From the NCBI RefSeq assembly GCF_017104715.1, contig NZ_JAAGPI010000033.1, positions 1 to 64,000 of the forward strand: a stretch of DNA of 64,000 bases, given 5' to 3'. The translations under genes and the position numbers were made by a program. A model generated the notes under the pieces. The model was not told the DNA's origin. It was given only the letters and a program-made list of their open reading frames with translations, and did not search any database. Positions 63,892 to 64,000 of this stretch are shown in pieces; position 1 is the stretch's first letter; the number at the start of each line of letters is the position of its first letter. The DNA comes from Burkholderia sp. Ac-20365 (GTDB taxonomy: Bacteria > Pseudomonadota > Gammaproteobacteria > Burkholderiales > Burkholderiaceae).

Positions 63892-63920
63892 TGTCCGCGG
63901 GAATCGCGGGCGGTTCTGTT
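63892..63920 (+). terminator. Possible terminator of the small gene
   Basis: CCGCG and CGCGG form a short stem around GGAAT, followed by a T-rich GGTTCTGTTTT. The stem is short, so confidence is modest. Confidence 0.5.
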
Positions 63921-64000
63921 TTGATGAGCGCCTTGTGATGTACGCGCGTCGGCCGGCGCGTCATTCACTAGCAGGTGCGGATTTGTGAGGTGAGGAAAGT

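Overview
The window looks like a chromosome segment of a Paraburkholderia/Burkholderia-type betaproteobacterium. This is inferred from high GC, codon use, the families present (monomeric NADP isocitrate dehydrogenase, FUSC/DUF1656/HlyD efflux, MHS-type transporters, many LysR/TetR/MarR/LacI regulators) and a repeat family with GGTTTG-rich flanks. No tRNA, rRNA, CRISPR array, phage or transposase gene was seen; gene content is mostly catabolic and stress-related accessory chromosome.

Layout. 1-1.5 kb: end of a Pro/Val-rich protein and an acyltransferase. 1.7-8.6 kb: a sugar operon (GH1 beta-glucosidase, ABC binding protein, two permeases, ATPase, LacI regulator) with a perfect 16-bp operator palindrome in front. 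8.7-15.7 kb: thioesterase, semialdehyde dehydrogenase, DUF302 protein, a phosphodiesterase-like lipoprotein with degenerate active site, a TlpA-like thioredoxin and a TehA-type channel. 16.4-21.8 kb: LysR regulator divergent from an aromatic aminotransferase / class II aldolase / ketopantoate-reductase-like / cytochrome P450 row. 21.8-26.0 kb: PLP dehydratase, CaCA antiporter behind a yybP-ykoY (Mn2+) riboswitch, ABC exporter. 26.5-32.1 kb: squalene-synthase-like enzyme, small dioxygenase, a frameshifted di-iron MBL gene, GST, DUF899, another MBL hydrolase. 32.5-37.7 kb: isocitrate dehydrogenase, MFS exporter, hydrolase. 37.7-43.2 kb: MarR-controlled aae-like efflux operon. 43.3-49.2 kb: YdeI protein, then a D-amino-acid-dehydrogenase-like / RidA / amidase / MFS cluster divergent from an XRE-cupin regulator. 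49.2-55.5 kb: ester cyclase, beta-propeller lipoprotein, di-Mop molbindin with a ModE-like box, M24 protein, LysR, a formate dehydrogenase interrupted by a stop codon, ABM monooxygenase/TetR pair. 55.5-58.9 kb: encapsulin plus its DyP peroxidase cargo, a Fae-like protein, GNAT. 58.9-64 kb: MFS/DeoR pair, a three-domain secreted glycosidase, and a 45-codon small gene.

Most unusual signal: three copies (about 658-660 bp each; near 9.1, 15.7 and 34.9 kb) of a giant imperfect palindrome. It has an almost identical 34-bp perfect palindrome at its left end and a 17-bp central stem whose sequence changes between copies in a pairing-preserving (compensatory) way. Each copy sits just after the stop codon of a plus-strand gene and is flanked by GGTTTG/CCAAAC tracts. 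It encodes no convincing protein and resembles a structured non-autonomous element. Two genes (MBL fold near 28.4 kb, formate dehydrogenase at 53.3 kb) are broken by a single base change each; raw-read checks would tell real decay from sequencing error.
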